Shown here: positions 35,390 through 43,569 of the stretch, in pieces | Layout of the letters: every line of letters starts with the position of its first letter | Numbering within the stretch: the first letter of the stretch is position 1 | Source: Candidatus Baldrarchaeum yapensis | Lineage (GTDB): Archaea > Asgardarchaeota > Baldrarchaeia > Baldrarchaeales > Baldrarchaeaceae | Assembly (NCBI GenBank): GCA_016840465.1 | Contig: JAEOSH010000006.1 | Coordinates: forward strand, 14,771 to 78,770 | Direction of reading: 5' to 3' | Length of the DNA stretch: 64,000 bases | Program-made: the position numbers and the translations under genes | The notes under the pieces: generated by a model | Database searches by the model: none | What the model saw: only the letters and a program-made list of their open reading frames with translations | What the model was told of the DNA's origin: nothing

Positions 35390-35962
35390 ATGACCACAGA
35401 GGGGGAATTATACGACTATTATCTGCCGGATGAGTTATTAGCCACAATAAGGGAAAAATTCGACGTGAAAACTCTGGTGAGGGAACTTGTGGAAAAATGC
35501 AGAGGAAAAGACCCAACGGAGATCGAAAAACTGGCATCTCAAATTTTAGGCGAAAGGTTGAAGGAATCCATTAAGGCGGCGATAGAGGTGGGGGAAAAGG
35601 TACTGGACAGGACCGCAGAGTGGATTTACAAGGTGGCCCAGAAGACCGGAATAAGGTTTCCGAGTGTACCTCAAAGATTCATAGAAGCCCATTTTATGGC
35701 AGCAAGAAAAAATGATAAATATGAAATACGCGCCAGTACACCATCTTTTATGGAATTTGAAGTCAAAAGATGTGAAATTTTTGATTTGCTGAGAAAATCT
35801 CTTGGCGATGATGCAATGAGGTCAATGCCTTGTCGCTATGGATGCATATTAGCATCAAAAACGTTATTCGAAGCGCTAAAATTTGATGTAGAGATACTAA
35901 GACATTCTGAGATGTCCAAGGACGGAAAATGCAGAATAGAAATTAAGTTGAAGAGTGGTTAA
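35390..35962 (+). CDS. ATC-hydrolase/V4R-like protein
   Basis: About 190 residues. The C-terminal half (FMEFEVKRCEIFDLLRKSLGDDAMRSMPCRYGCILASKTLFEALKFDVEIL..SKDGKCRIEIKLK) follows the pattern of the L-2-amino-thiazoline-4-carboxylic acid hydrolase/V4R-type small-molecule domain, with three conserved-looking cysteines. The N-terminal half is helical. ATG 35390 is preceded by AGGTGA; GTG 35381 is another option. It closes the Fe-S operon. It could be a ligand-sensing or cysteine-generating enzyme, since ATC hydrolysis yields carbamoyl-cysteine, which would feed the desulfurase; this link is speculative. Confidence 0.6.
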   Translation: MTTEGELYDYYLPDELLATIREKFDVKTLVRELVEKCRGKDPTEIEKLASQILGERLKESIKAAIEVGEKVLDRTAEWIYKVAQKTGIRFPSVPQRFIEAHFMAARKNDKYEIRASTPSFMEFEVKRCEIFDLLRKSLGDDAMRSMPCRYGCILASKTLFEALKFDVEILRHSEMSKDGKCRIEIKLKSG

Positions 35963-35984
35963 AAAGAAAGGAGCAAATAACAAT

Positions 35985-37625
35985 TTACTCCAACTTTAGT
36001 GTCTTGTACTGCTCTATAAGTTTCATTACATCTATTTTTCCGGTTCCGGTTTTTGGAAGTGACTCAACGAATATGAATCTATCAGGTATCCACCACTTCG
36101 CGACTTTGCCCTCTTCCGACAGTTTCAGCATGAAATTCCTCATCTCATCCTCAGTTATCTTATCTTTATATTCGGGCTTCGGAACTATTACTGCAATAGG
36201 CCTTTCTCCCCATTTCTCGTGAGGTACGGGAATCACCGCTACCTCAGAAACCGCAGGATGTGTGCTTAGCAGGTCTTCTAATATCAATGGAGATATCCAT
36301 TCTCCTCCACTCTTTATCACGAACTTCAATCTTCCAACTATCTGTATGTATCCATCCTCGTCCCAGACACCAACGTCACCCGTATGCAGCCATCCGTCCT
36401 TCCATAACTCTCTCGTCTTTTCAGGGTCCTTATAATACTCGCGTGTGCACCATGGTGCCCGTACTACAATCTCTCCGACAGTCTTTCCATCTTTAGGTAC
36501 TTCTTCTCCCTTCTCATTCACAACCCTTACCTTTACTAATGGGAATGGAATTCCCGTCTTAAGTGTGACTTCAAATTTCTTATCCTCCGGCCATTCAAGC
36601 ATGTGTTCCTTATATCCGGCAATTGTGAGTGCTGGGCACGTTTCAGAGAGTCCGTATGCGGAAATTACCTTCATTCCCAGTTCTCTAGCCCGCTTGGCTA
36701 ATCCTCTTGGAAGGGCTGCACCTCCAATTATCATTTTCAGTCTTGAGAACACGTCTCTATATTCTTCGGCTTTTGGATGATAAACTAGCGCATGTAGGAT
36801 TGTTGGTACGCCATATGTATAGGTGACGCCTTCCTTTCGCATAAGCTCGAGTATTAAGTCCCATTCGTATCTACCAGGTAAAACGAACTTTACTCCCATA
36901 AAGGCCGCGGTGTATGGCATACCCCAAGAGTGTACATGGAAGAACGGTACAAGTGGCATTACTACATCTTGAGAAGTCAGATTAAATTCTCCGGGGAAGA
37001 GCGACGCAAGTCCAAGAGCCAACGAATGTAACGTTATTTGTCTGTGCGTGAAGATGACTCCCTTTGGAAGTCCCGTGGTTCCTGATGTGTAGAAGAGTGT
37101 AGCATCGGTGTTTTCATCCAAATCAGGGAATTCATAGTCAGGCGATGCTTCCTTAACAAGTGATTCATAATCATAAGCGGGTTCTAGCTTAGTTTCCGGA
37201 AACGTTCCAGTATCCGATGTAATTATAAATGCTTTCAGGCTCTTGGGAAGCATATCCTTTACTCTTTCGACTATTGGCAGGAATTCGTCCCTTATTACAA
37301 GAACATCATCCTCGGCATGCTTCATGGTATACAGGAGGTGTTCTGGGGGCAAACGCAGGTTTATGGTGTGGAGTATAGCGCCCATCATAGGAACCGCAAA
37401 GTACAACTCAAGGTACCTATGTGTGTCCCAGTCGAGTACTGCTACTTTCGTCCCTCTTTTAACCCCGATCTCCTCGAGTGCGTTTGCAAGTCTCTTTATT
37501 CTCTCGTAAAACTGGGACCAAGTATACCTAACAAGGTCTCTATATACAACCTCTTTATTTGGTGCCCGATTAATACCCCACTCGAGGAGGTTTTTTATTA
37601 TCAACTGGTAGTTGTACGCACTCAA
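35985..37625 (-). CDS. AMP-forming acyl-CoA synthetase (fatty-acid type)
   Basis: This 546-residue ANL enzyme activates a carboxylic acid to acyl-AMP then acyl-CoA. Visible are the P-loop YTSGTTGLPKGV, SAYGLSETCP, GWLHTGDVGVWDEDGYI, and the C-terminal LPKTGTGKIDVMKL with the adenylation Lys. The profile resembles medium/long-chain synthetases. The start is TTG, six bases after GAGGGAG. It faces the Fe-S operon convergently (22 bases between). A second AMP-forming synthetase is at 56860, so this organism has at least two, suiting a fatty-acid or aromatic-acid user. Confidence 0.92.
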   Translation of the reverse strand: MSAYNYQLIIKNLLEWGINRAPNKEVVYRDLVRYTWSQFYERIKRLANALEEIGVKRGTKVAVLDWDTHRYLELYFAVPMMGAILHTINLRLPPEHLLYTMKHAEDDVLVIRDEFLPIVERVKDMLPKSLKAFIITSDTGTFPETKLEPAYDYESLVKEASPDYEFPDLDENTDATLFYTSGTTGLPKGVIFTHRQITLHSLALGLASLFPGEFNLTSQDVVMPLVPFFHVHSWGMPYTAAFMGVKFVLPGRYEWDLILELMRKEGVTYTYGVPTILHALVYHPKAEEYRDVFSRLKMIIGGAALPRGLAKRARELGMKVISAYGLSETCPALTIAGYKEHMLEWPEDKKFEVTLKTGIPFPLVKVRVVNEKGEEVPKDGKTVGEIVVRAPWCTREYYKDPEKTRELWKDGWLHTGDVGVWDEDGYIQIVGRLKFVIKSGGEWISPLILEDLLSTHPAVSEVAVIPVPHEKWGERPIAVIVPKPEYKDKITEDEMRNFMLKLSEEGKVAKWWIPDRFIFVESLPKTGTGKIDVMKLIEQYKTLKLE

Positions 37626-37760
37626 GCGAACTCCCTCACTCTGTGATTCATGACGATGTAAAGCTAATTATGAATTATAAATTTTCCGGGGAAAACATAA
37701 TATACGGATTTAGCTAACGCCATGCGATCTACAACATAATATTGTCGAAGAACTATCAAT

Positions 37761-38186
37761 CTACTGGAGGAAGTCTTTGAGCACCTCTCGTATTCTTTCT
37801 GCGTACTTCTCTCTTTCTTCAAGGCTTATCTTCTCCCTATTGACAATCTTGAGACTAACACCCCTATATCTGGGTATTACGTGGAAGTGGAAGTGAAATA
37901 CCTCCTGCCCACCACCCCTCTCATTCGTCTGGAAGAAACTCAATCCATCAGCGTTAAGAGCCTTACGCGCGGCCATTCCTATTCTTTTCGCCATTACAAT
38001 GACATATGCGAGAAGGTCATCAGGAACCTCATATATATTCTCATAATGTTGCTTTGTCACAACAAGCAGATGACCGGGTGATGCTGGTGCCATGTCCATA
38101 AATGCAACTATTTTATCGTCTTCGTAGACGAATGCAGCCTCCGCCTCTTTCCTTACTATTTTACAGAAGATGCAACCCTCCGACAA
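37761..38186 (-). CDS. HIT-family nucleotide hydrolase
   Basis: 141 residues with CIFCKIVRKEAEAAFVYEDDKIVAFMDMAPASPGHLLVVTKQHYENI and the histidine triad H-F-H-F-H-V near residue 95, the active site for hydrolysis of nucleoside phosphoramidates or AMP-linked compounds. Length and motif are standard. The start is TTG behind GGGTGAT. The gene lies 21 bases after the lipoate ligase on the same strand, as in several archaea, but that pairing does not fix a substrate. Confidence 0.92.
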   Translation of the reverse strand: MSEGCIFCKIVRKEAEAAFVYEDDKIVAFMDMAPASPGHLLVVTKQHYENIYEVPDDLLAYVIVMAKRIGMAARKALNADGLSFFQTNERGGGQEVFHFHFHVIPRYRGVSLKIVNREKISLEEREKYAERIREVLKDFLQ

Positions 38187-38207
38187 CTACATCACCCGCA
38201 CAAAATC

Positions 38208-39053
38208 CTAAACGTACTTAGAAAGATCCCTTAAAAACCCAACCTTTCTCACGCAACCGTGAAACGTCCATTCGTGATTCCCGTACTTCCTTTTCTCTAA
38301 TTCTGTAGCAAACTCTTCCTCTTCATCCTTTAATTCTGACTCTACAAATTCTACATTAAGCGCATCGGAAAATCCCCGTATTAATGCTTTAAGCACAGTA
38401 TCCGTGTCAACATCTACCCCTAAGTCCTTAAGCGATACTATGCTTTTCTTCAAATCGTCTAAAGTCGTCCCACTGGGGACTTTTATGACCTCATACCAAT
38501 CTTCGGGCCTGAAGCCGATAAGCAAAGTTCCGTGTTGCAACAAAGCTTTATGAAGTCTTCGCTGCGCACTTCCCGAAATTTTTCTCCCTTGCACCTTAAT
38601 ATCGCTTTGTGCTTCTCTGAAATAGCAAAGAGCATATTTCCTTGTACCACTAAAGCGTGTTCCATGAGATGCATTGATACCTAACCTTTTGAGTGCACTT
38701 ATTATTCCCCTCGTAATAAAAGTAGCAGAACCGACCACATCATTAGGCATACATGGAAAGTCTAACGGCAGAATCACACTATATGTGATTTCGAGATCCT
38801 CTGCATGTAAAAGCGCTCCTCCGCCGGTTGGTCTTCTAACGAGTTCAAAACCCTTCAATCTTATTTTTTCAATATTCACGGAATCCTCTAACTTTTGATG
38901 AAAACCTATGCTCACAGTACTCGGTCTCCACATGTAAAACCTAATGATCGGCATGTGCTTTTCTGGTTGATAGAGTAAGAGAAGGGCTTCATCGACCGCC
39001 ATGTTCCTTCGTCCCGGCATTTTGTCATGTACTATAAGCCGAGCTTTCAGCAT
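38208..39053 (-). CDS. Lipoate-protein ligase A-like protein (catalytic domain)
   Basis: 281 residues of the biotin/lipoate ligase fold: NMAVDEALLLLYQP, RFYMWRPSTVSIGFHQ, the RRPTGGGALLH motif that binds the lipoyl-AMP, and KISGSAQRR with the catalytic Lys. No separate C-terminal accessory subunit (LplB) is adjacent, although the extra ~90 C-terminal residues here may serve. The start ATG has GGTGA upstream. No lipoyl-domain substrate is in the window. It could be an octanoyl transferase rather than a ligase; the sequence alone does not say. Confidence 0.85.
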   Translation of the reverse strand: MLKARLIVHDKMPGRRNMAVDEALLLLYQPEKHMPIIRFYMWRPSTVSIGFHQKLEDSVNIEKIRLKGFELVRRPTGGGALLHAEDLEITYSVILPLDFPCMPNDVVGSATFITRGIISALKRLGINASHGTRFSGTRKYALCYFREAQSDIKVQGRKISGSAQRRLHKALLQHGTLLIGFRPEDWYEVIKVPSGTTLDDLKKSIVSLKDLGVDVDTDTVLKALIRGFSDALNVEFVESELKDEEEEFATELEKRKYGNHEWTFHGCVRKVGFLRDLSKYV

Positions 39054-39093
39054 CTTATCACCGTAAACTGATGCGAAAGCAATCGTCGGGAAA

Positions 39094-40485
39094 TTAAACG
39101 ATCTCGAGCAATTTTAAATCTAGATACTCATGCTGGGGATCAAAATAAGCATTGTATATCGGTGTCCTAGGTCTTGTTCCGTAAAGGAACACGTATCCGT
39201 GCCTATAAAAGACCCTTATTCCTCGATCCGCCATGTCTCTGAATATTTTCCTCGATTTAGAACTCTCATGTGCGAATGCAACTATTATATCATTCATTTT
39301 CCTGCCCTCGGATAGTATCCTCGTGCCCGCACGGACACCATCTTCCATGCCAAACGTGTGTTCGAGAGCGTCGATCGAGAACATGATGGCCACATGAGGA
39401 CTACGAACTTTCGCTCTCTCCGTAATGAACGCTCGCACAAACATCTCAACATCTTCAACATCCAAGGACATCATATTCACACGATCATAAATGCTCTTTC
39501 CGAAAATCAATTCAAGTTGACGCAATGGGAACTCCTTGTCGACATACTCGGGTGGTATGTATATTACGTCTATATTGCGTGATAGAAAACCTCTCATGTG
39601 AACCTCGGTGAGGGCGGTGAGAACACCAACCGGGACATAAGGTCCTATTTCGTAAAATAGAAAGTTCCCGTATCTGAATAGTCCTATTGCTCTATCCAAC
39701 GATAGTGATCCTGTTGTGCACCTCTCGTGCGGAATCTTCATCTTAGAAAGTACGTCTACGATCCTTTTCCCCTTTTCCTTTATTTCGCTCATACTTGGAT
39801 ATTTAAATCGTGTCAGCATCTCGAACCTTCCGCCACTAAGCGTAAACGCAACAACTGGATTGTTTATCTTAACGGATCTTAACTTTTCAATGACCATCTC
39901 GCGATACATGCGCCCATTTATTAACTCGTACGTAAGACTTACAACTCCATCAGCGAGGTAATCGAGTTTCGAACTTTTCATCCGTTCGGTTATTATAACG
40001 GTCTTGATGTTCGATTTCCTTGCAAAATCGGAAAACACGTGCATGAATTCTATCTCAGAAACCTTTATGGCATCACATATTGCATCCAGCGAGTCTATGA
40101 CTACTAAGGAGCGATCAACATGAGCAGTTCCACCGATTTTCGTATACAACCCTCTCAGAAAGTCAGGAAATGATGAAAACTCTAAAGCCTCATACATGCT
40201 ATGTGCTCGAGGGAACGGCGTGCGTACGGCATCTATGATGTTCTCGGGCGGAAGATATTCGCTTATATGAGGATATTGGCTCAATACAACGTCCGGGTCG
40301 ACTCTCGTTGAGAGATAATAACCATATCCTCTTTCAGCAAACTCTAATAGGCACTCCATCGAGAAAAGTGTCTTCCCAGATCCGGCCTTACCTTTAACAA
40401 GCAGAATATTGTTCCCCTTTACAGAAAAGAACCGTCTTATCTCCTCTGGCACCCTACTCATCTGATTCCCCATCCTTCCGACCAT
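39094..40485 (-). CDS. GvpD-like RecA-fold ATPase, copy 1
   Basis: 463 residues. Walker A is LLVKGKAGSGKTLFS near residue 30, with a short RecA/KaiC-type core that includes SLVVIDSLDAICDAI (Walker B) and IITERMKSSKLDYLADGVVSL. A second, partly RecA-like half begins near residue 240 (SMSEIKEKGKRIVDVL), as in GvpD-type regulators. No gas-vesicle genes are here, so the GvpD label gives fold, not function. Starts at ATG 40485, 40473 and 40461 are all in frame; the last opens directly on the conserved region. It is divergent from a longin-like gene. A paralogue lies at 52746. Confidence 0.75.
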   Translation of the reverse strand: MVGRMGNQMSRVPEEIRRFFSVKGNNILLVKGKAGSGKTLFSMECLLEFAERGYGYYLSTRVDPDVVLSQYPHISEYLPPENIIDAVRTPFPRAHSMYEALEFSSFPDFLRGLYTKIGGTAHVDRSLVVIDSLDAICDAIKVSEIEFMHVFSDFARKSNIKTVIITERMKSSKLDYLADGVVSLTYELINGRMYREMVIEKLRSVKINNPVVAFTLSGGRFEMLTRFKYPSMSEIKEKGKRIVDVLSKMKIPHERCTTGSLSLDRAIGLFRYGNFLFYEIGPYVPVGVLTALTEVHMRGFLSRNIDVIYIPPEYVDKEFPLRQLELIFGKSIYDRVNMMSLDVEDVEMFVRAFITERAKVRSPHVAIMFSIDALEHTFGMEDGVRAGTRILSEGRKMNDIIVAFAHESSKSRKIFRDMADRGIRVFYRHGYVFLYGTRPRTPIYNAYFDPQHEYLDLKLLEIV

Positions 40486-40787
40486 AACAGATGCGTATCG
40501 TCAAATTCTGAAACGACCCGTAAATAAATATTGTTCGTGGAAATTTAGATTTTACTGGGAGAATAATACTCTGTTGCAGAGAACGGCCAGCATTGATCCG
40601 TACCACCGAGATGTTTTAGAAAACGCCGGATCCTGACTTTTCGAAATATTAAGGCCGAGTACGGAGTTGTAATAGCAATTACGAGAGAATGTACACGAAT
40701 GAGGGAAATTTGTAAAACTGTTGTCAAGTGCATATAAATTGGGTAACAAGAAAGTGTGAATTCCCCTTGAGATAAATTAAAAAATTA
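40486..40787. other. 302-base divergent promoter region
   Basis: It separates the GvpD-like ATPase (minus) and the longin-like gene (plus). An A/T-rich ATAAATATT lies about 35 bases before the minus-strand start. On the plus strand, GCATATAAAT at 40730-40739 is a good TATA box, about 50 bases before the ATG at 40788. No gene or repeat is evident between them. One regulator could control both genes. Confidence 0.45.
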
Positions 40788-41591
40788 ATGTCTCAACTTA
40801 TAACGACATCTCTCTTTACTGAAGGAGAGGAGTCGGGATTGCCAATTGCGATCCTCATACTCCATTCAAACGGCATCCTTCTATTTGACCGCATATATGG
40901 CGAAATGCAAATTGGAAAGAGAAAGGAACTGTTCTCGGGACTCATCTCTGCAATCGTGTCCTTTATGAAAGAATTAACATCGTCCGAAATAAAATACCTC
41001 ATGACGGAGGATCATGAAATATTCATTGCCCGCGGAGACAGCATTGTTGTCGCTTTAGTCGCTTATGGAAAATATGATAAGAAAACTCTCGAAAAAGTGT
41101 TACGAGAACTTGTAGATAGTTTTGTTAAACGTTATAGCCATGCGGCATCGCTAGAGGGACTCGTAGAATTATCGGTATTCAGAAAGTTCTCAGAAGAAGT
41201 TGACGCTATTTTCCTAAGAAACGGTCTTATATCGGAGAAAGACATAGTTGCAATAAGGACGCGCGAGATTCTTGAAAGAGTGTCCAAAGGCGAACTATCG
41301 CCGGACCAAGCAATGGGCCTGATTTCCGATATAAAGGAGAACGTGAAATTTTATCGCGTATACGCACCGTCAACACCACACGTCCTCAAAAATGCAGTAA
41401 TAAGAATGTCAACGGATCCTGTGACGGTCACAATTTTAGAAAACATAGGGCGCGGAATGAGTGTCATCGAAATGACCGACGCTTTGAAAAAATCCGGATA
41501 TAATGTAACCCCTGATCGCATACTTGAGATACTTGAAAGCTTAAGGGCTAGGGGAATTGTGAAACTCGATAAGTACAGAATCCCGGCATAA
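40788..41591 (+). CDS. Longin-like domain protein with C-terminal winged helix
   Basis: 267 residues in three parts. The first ~120 (IAILILHSNGILLFDRIYGEM...FSGLISAIVSFMKEL...IFIARGDSIVVALVAYGKYDKKTLEKVLRELVDSFVKRYS) have the strand-strand-helix-strand-strand-strand-helix order and spacing of a longin/roadblock-type domain. The middle is helical (REILERVSKGELSPDQAMGLI). The last ~65 residues (DPVTVTILENIGRGMSVIEMTDALKKSGYNVTPDRILEILESLRARGIVKL) form a winged helix. Longin proteins partner small GTPases in eukaryotes and occur in some archaea. It may link a switch protein to transcription; that is inference. Confidence 0.65.
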   Translation: MSQLITTSLFTEGEESGLPIAILILHSNGILLFDRIYGEMQIGKRKELFSGLISAIVSFMKELTSSEIKYLMTEDHEIFIARGDSIVVALVAYGKYDKKTLEKVLRELVDSFVKRYSHAASLEGLVELSVFRKFSEEVDAIFLRNGLISEKDIVAIRTREILERVSKGELSPDQAMGLISDIKENVKFYRVYAPSTPHVLKNAVIRMSTDPVTVTILENIGRGMSVIEMTDALKKSGYNVTPDRILEILESLRARGIVKLDKYRIPA

Positions 41592-41743
41592 AAAGATAGG
41601 AGCGAGAATCTCTAAACAAAATTACTATGAGTATTAAGATCCGATGTCAGTAGTCGAGGTATTCATCATCAGGTCAGAGGGTAGTCCCTAGCCATCATCC
41701 GCATCTAATGGTATAATTGCAGAAAATAAACTTAATGGTGAAG

Positions 41744-42499
41744 TCATAGTAACAAATCACCCCGACGATATTCCTCAATATCACCAATGATTCCCTTTAC
41801 TCTTTCGAGTCTCTCCTTCATCTGGAGGATTCCACTGTCAACGTTAACCCTCAAACTTCTTCTTAAAACTGAAGATACTACCTCCACTCCTCCCAGAAAG
41901 CTTTTTATCTCATGATATGCTTTTTCGGCTGACCTCTTATCAAGAGATCCAGAAGCTATTCTGACCATCAACATATCTATGAGCTTGTCTATTTTCTTTA
42001 TCCGCGACTCCAGTTGTTCTTTGAACATGTTCCGAATTATTTTATGCATCCAGTCCTCTAGTGGTCTCAGCTTTGAAAGTTTGAAACACTTTCCCCCCTC
42101 ACTCTTTATGAGCATGACTATCTCTCCTGGAGTTACTATCTTGGGGTGCATTCTCTTCTTCACATATGCGAACAGGTATGTGGACTTTGCGATTCTTATT
42201 GCGGGTGCATACCACATCATTCTCTGGAGGCGTTTTCTCAGTTTAACATTAGATTGGGGCAGATCAGAATACGTCACAAGACTGAGACTTCCAACGTTAA
42301 CGTCATCGCCGCTGACATGGGGTTTTTCAACGCTCCTGAATTTCTTAAGAACAATATAGGAGTTTTCTGGGAGCACGATGTCACCCTTCGGGACGATCCA
42401 CACCCGCCGCCCTATTCTTCGCGCTCCTTTGATCTCAAGCAACTTCTGTATCCGTTGCCTTCGGGAGGAACTCCCATCGATCAGAATTACTATCTGCAC
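41744..42499 (-). CDS. Unrecognised protein with ferredoxin-like N-terminal domain
   Basis: 251 residues, family not recognised. The first ~55 residues (VILIDGSSSRRQRIQKLLEIKGARRIGRRVWIVPKGDIVLPENSYIVLKKF) resemble the beta-alpha-beta ferredoxin-like folds of the ChrB/PaaX/Cas2 group. The middle has a hydrophobic block (MMWYAPAIRIAKSTYLFAYV), and the last ~110 residues are a helical bundle with heptad-like spacing (LESRIKKIDKLIDMLMVRI). The start is GTG, with GGGTGAT just before it. There are no cas genes or repeats nearby, so a CRISPR role is not supported. Confidence 0.55.
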   Translation of the reverse strand: MQIVILIDGSSSRRQRIQKLLEIKGARRIGRRVWIVPKGDIVLPENSYIVLKKFRSVEKPHVSGDDVNVGSLSLVTYSDLPQSNVKLRKRLQRMMWYAPAIRIAKSTYLFAYVKKRMHPKIVTPGEIVMLIKSEGGKCFKLSKLRPLEDWMHKIIRNMFKEQLESRIKKIDKLIDMLMVRIASGSLDKRSAEKAYHEIKSFLGGVEVVSSVLRRSLRVNVDSGILQMKERLERVKGIIGDIEEYRRGDLLL

Positions 42500-42757
42500 A
42501 TCATCACCCGGCTCATACTCTCATCATGCACAAGCATCTGTCACTATTAGCACTTTGTACTTAATGCGTATTATTTCCTGCCATCTAAAAATATTATCTT
42601 GGGTATATAGTCTACAGATGGGCACTCATTACCACTTATGAATAAAGAAGGTAGGCGGTCATCGATATTGCTCCACTGACTATTGTTCTCAATAATAGTT
42701 ATTGTCGTTTCAGGGGATTGCTTTTTTAATCCTTCTATGGAAACTTATTTCTAGAGC

Positions 42758-43564
42758 GTGATGCAGATGAGCGGTGAAAGGGAACTCATGGAGGCTGTGA
42801 GATCCGCTGCGGAACTCATAGTATCATCGGAGTACGTAATTGCCCTCACAGGTGCTGGAATTTCTGTGGAAAGTGGAATACCTCCATTTAGGGGTCCCGG
42901 TGGAATATGGACAAAGTACGGTGAGCCACCGCCAGATCAGTATCAGGAGTTTCTTCGGGATCCAAAGGGTTGGTGGGAGAGGAGGTTAAAGAGAGAGCTA
43001 GAAGGGCCGACAGGTGAGATGGTGAGAAAAATTTACGAGGCGAAGCCGAATCTTGCGCATAAGGCTCTTGCCGAGTTAGAAGAAATGGGAATATTAAAAT
43101 CGATAATTACGCAAAACATAGACGGTCTGCATCAAAAGGCCGGGAGCAAAAACGTGATAGAGATCCATGGCAACATTTACAAACTCAGGTGCATTTCGTG
43201 TAATGCCAGATTTGATAGAGACAAGTTTGAGATAAAAGAACTTCCACCGCTGTGTCCCAATTGTGGTGGATTGGTAAAACCAGACGTAGTATACTTCGGG
43301 GAACCCATTCCACCGGATATGCTAAATGCGTCCCTCCTAGAGGTATATAAGTGCGACTGCATGCTCGTCGTTGGAACATCCGCAGTCGTCTACCCAGCCG
43401 CAGGTTTTCCGATAGCCGCAAAAAGACGCGGGGCCTTTCTTATAGAAGTGAATCCGTATGAAACCTCAATATCACATATATGCGATGTGGTCTTGAGAGA
43501 GGCCGCAGGAAAAGCTCTACCACTGGTCGTCCAGGAGGTTAGGCGTTTGCTTGCCAGAAGGTGA
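42758..43564 (+). CDS. Sir2-family NAD-dependent protein deacylase
   Basis: An intact 268-residue sirtuin. The NAD-binding motif is [45 protein letters not shown] ends with the catalytic His; two zinc pairs are CISC and CPNC; and VVGTSAVVYPAAGFP and the late VNPYETSIS contact NAD. The small/large domain order is standard. Start choices are GTG 42758, ATG 42761 and ATG 42767. It overlaps the RNase J-like gene by four bases or sits directly before it, so the two are co-transcribed. A frameshifted paralogue is at 12121. Confidence 0.92.
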   Translation: MMQMSGERELMEAVRSAAELIVSSEYVIALTGAGISVESGIPPFRGPGGIWTKYGEPPPDQYQEFLRDPKGWWERRLKRELEGPTGEMVRKIYEAKPNLAHKALAELEEMGILKSIITQNIDGLHQKAGSKNVIEIHGNIYKLRCISCNARFDRDKFEIKELPPLCPNCGGLVKPDVVYFGEPIPPDMLNASLLEVYKCDCMLVVGTSAVVYPAAGFPIAAKRRGAFLIEVNPYETSISHICDVVLREAAGKALPLVVQEVRRLLARR

Positions 43565-43569
43565 AATCT

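Noticed and set aside
39094-40485. Gas-vesicle regulator function
   Set aside because: The similarity is to the RecA-like fold; no gvp structural genes are here.
40545-40749. Two short minus-strand frames in the longin/GvpD promoter gap
   Set aside because: Overlapping short frames with no ribosome site in an AT-rich promoter region.
41744-42499. Cas2 assignment for the unknown gene
   Set aside because: Only the first strand-helix-strand resembles it; length and context do not fit, and there is no array.
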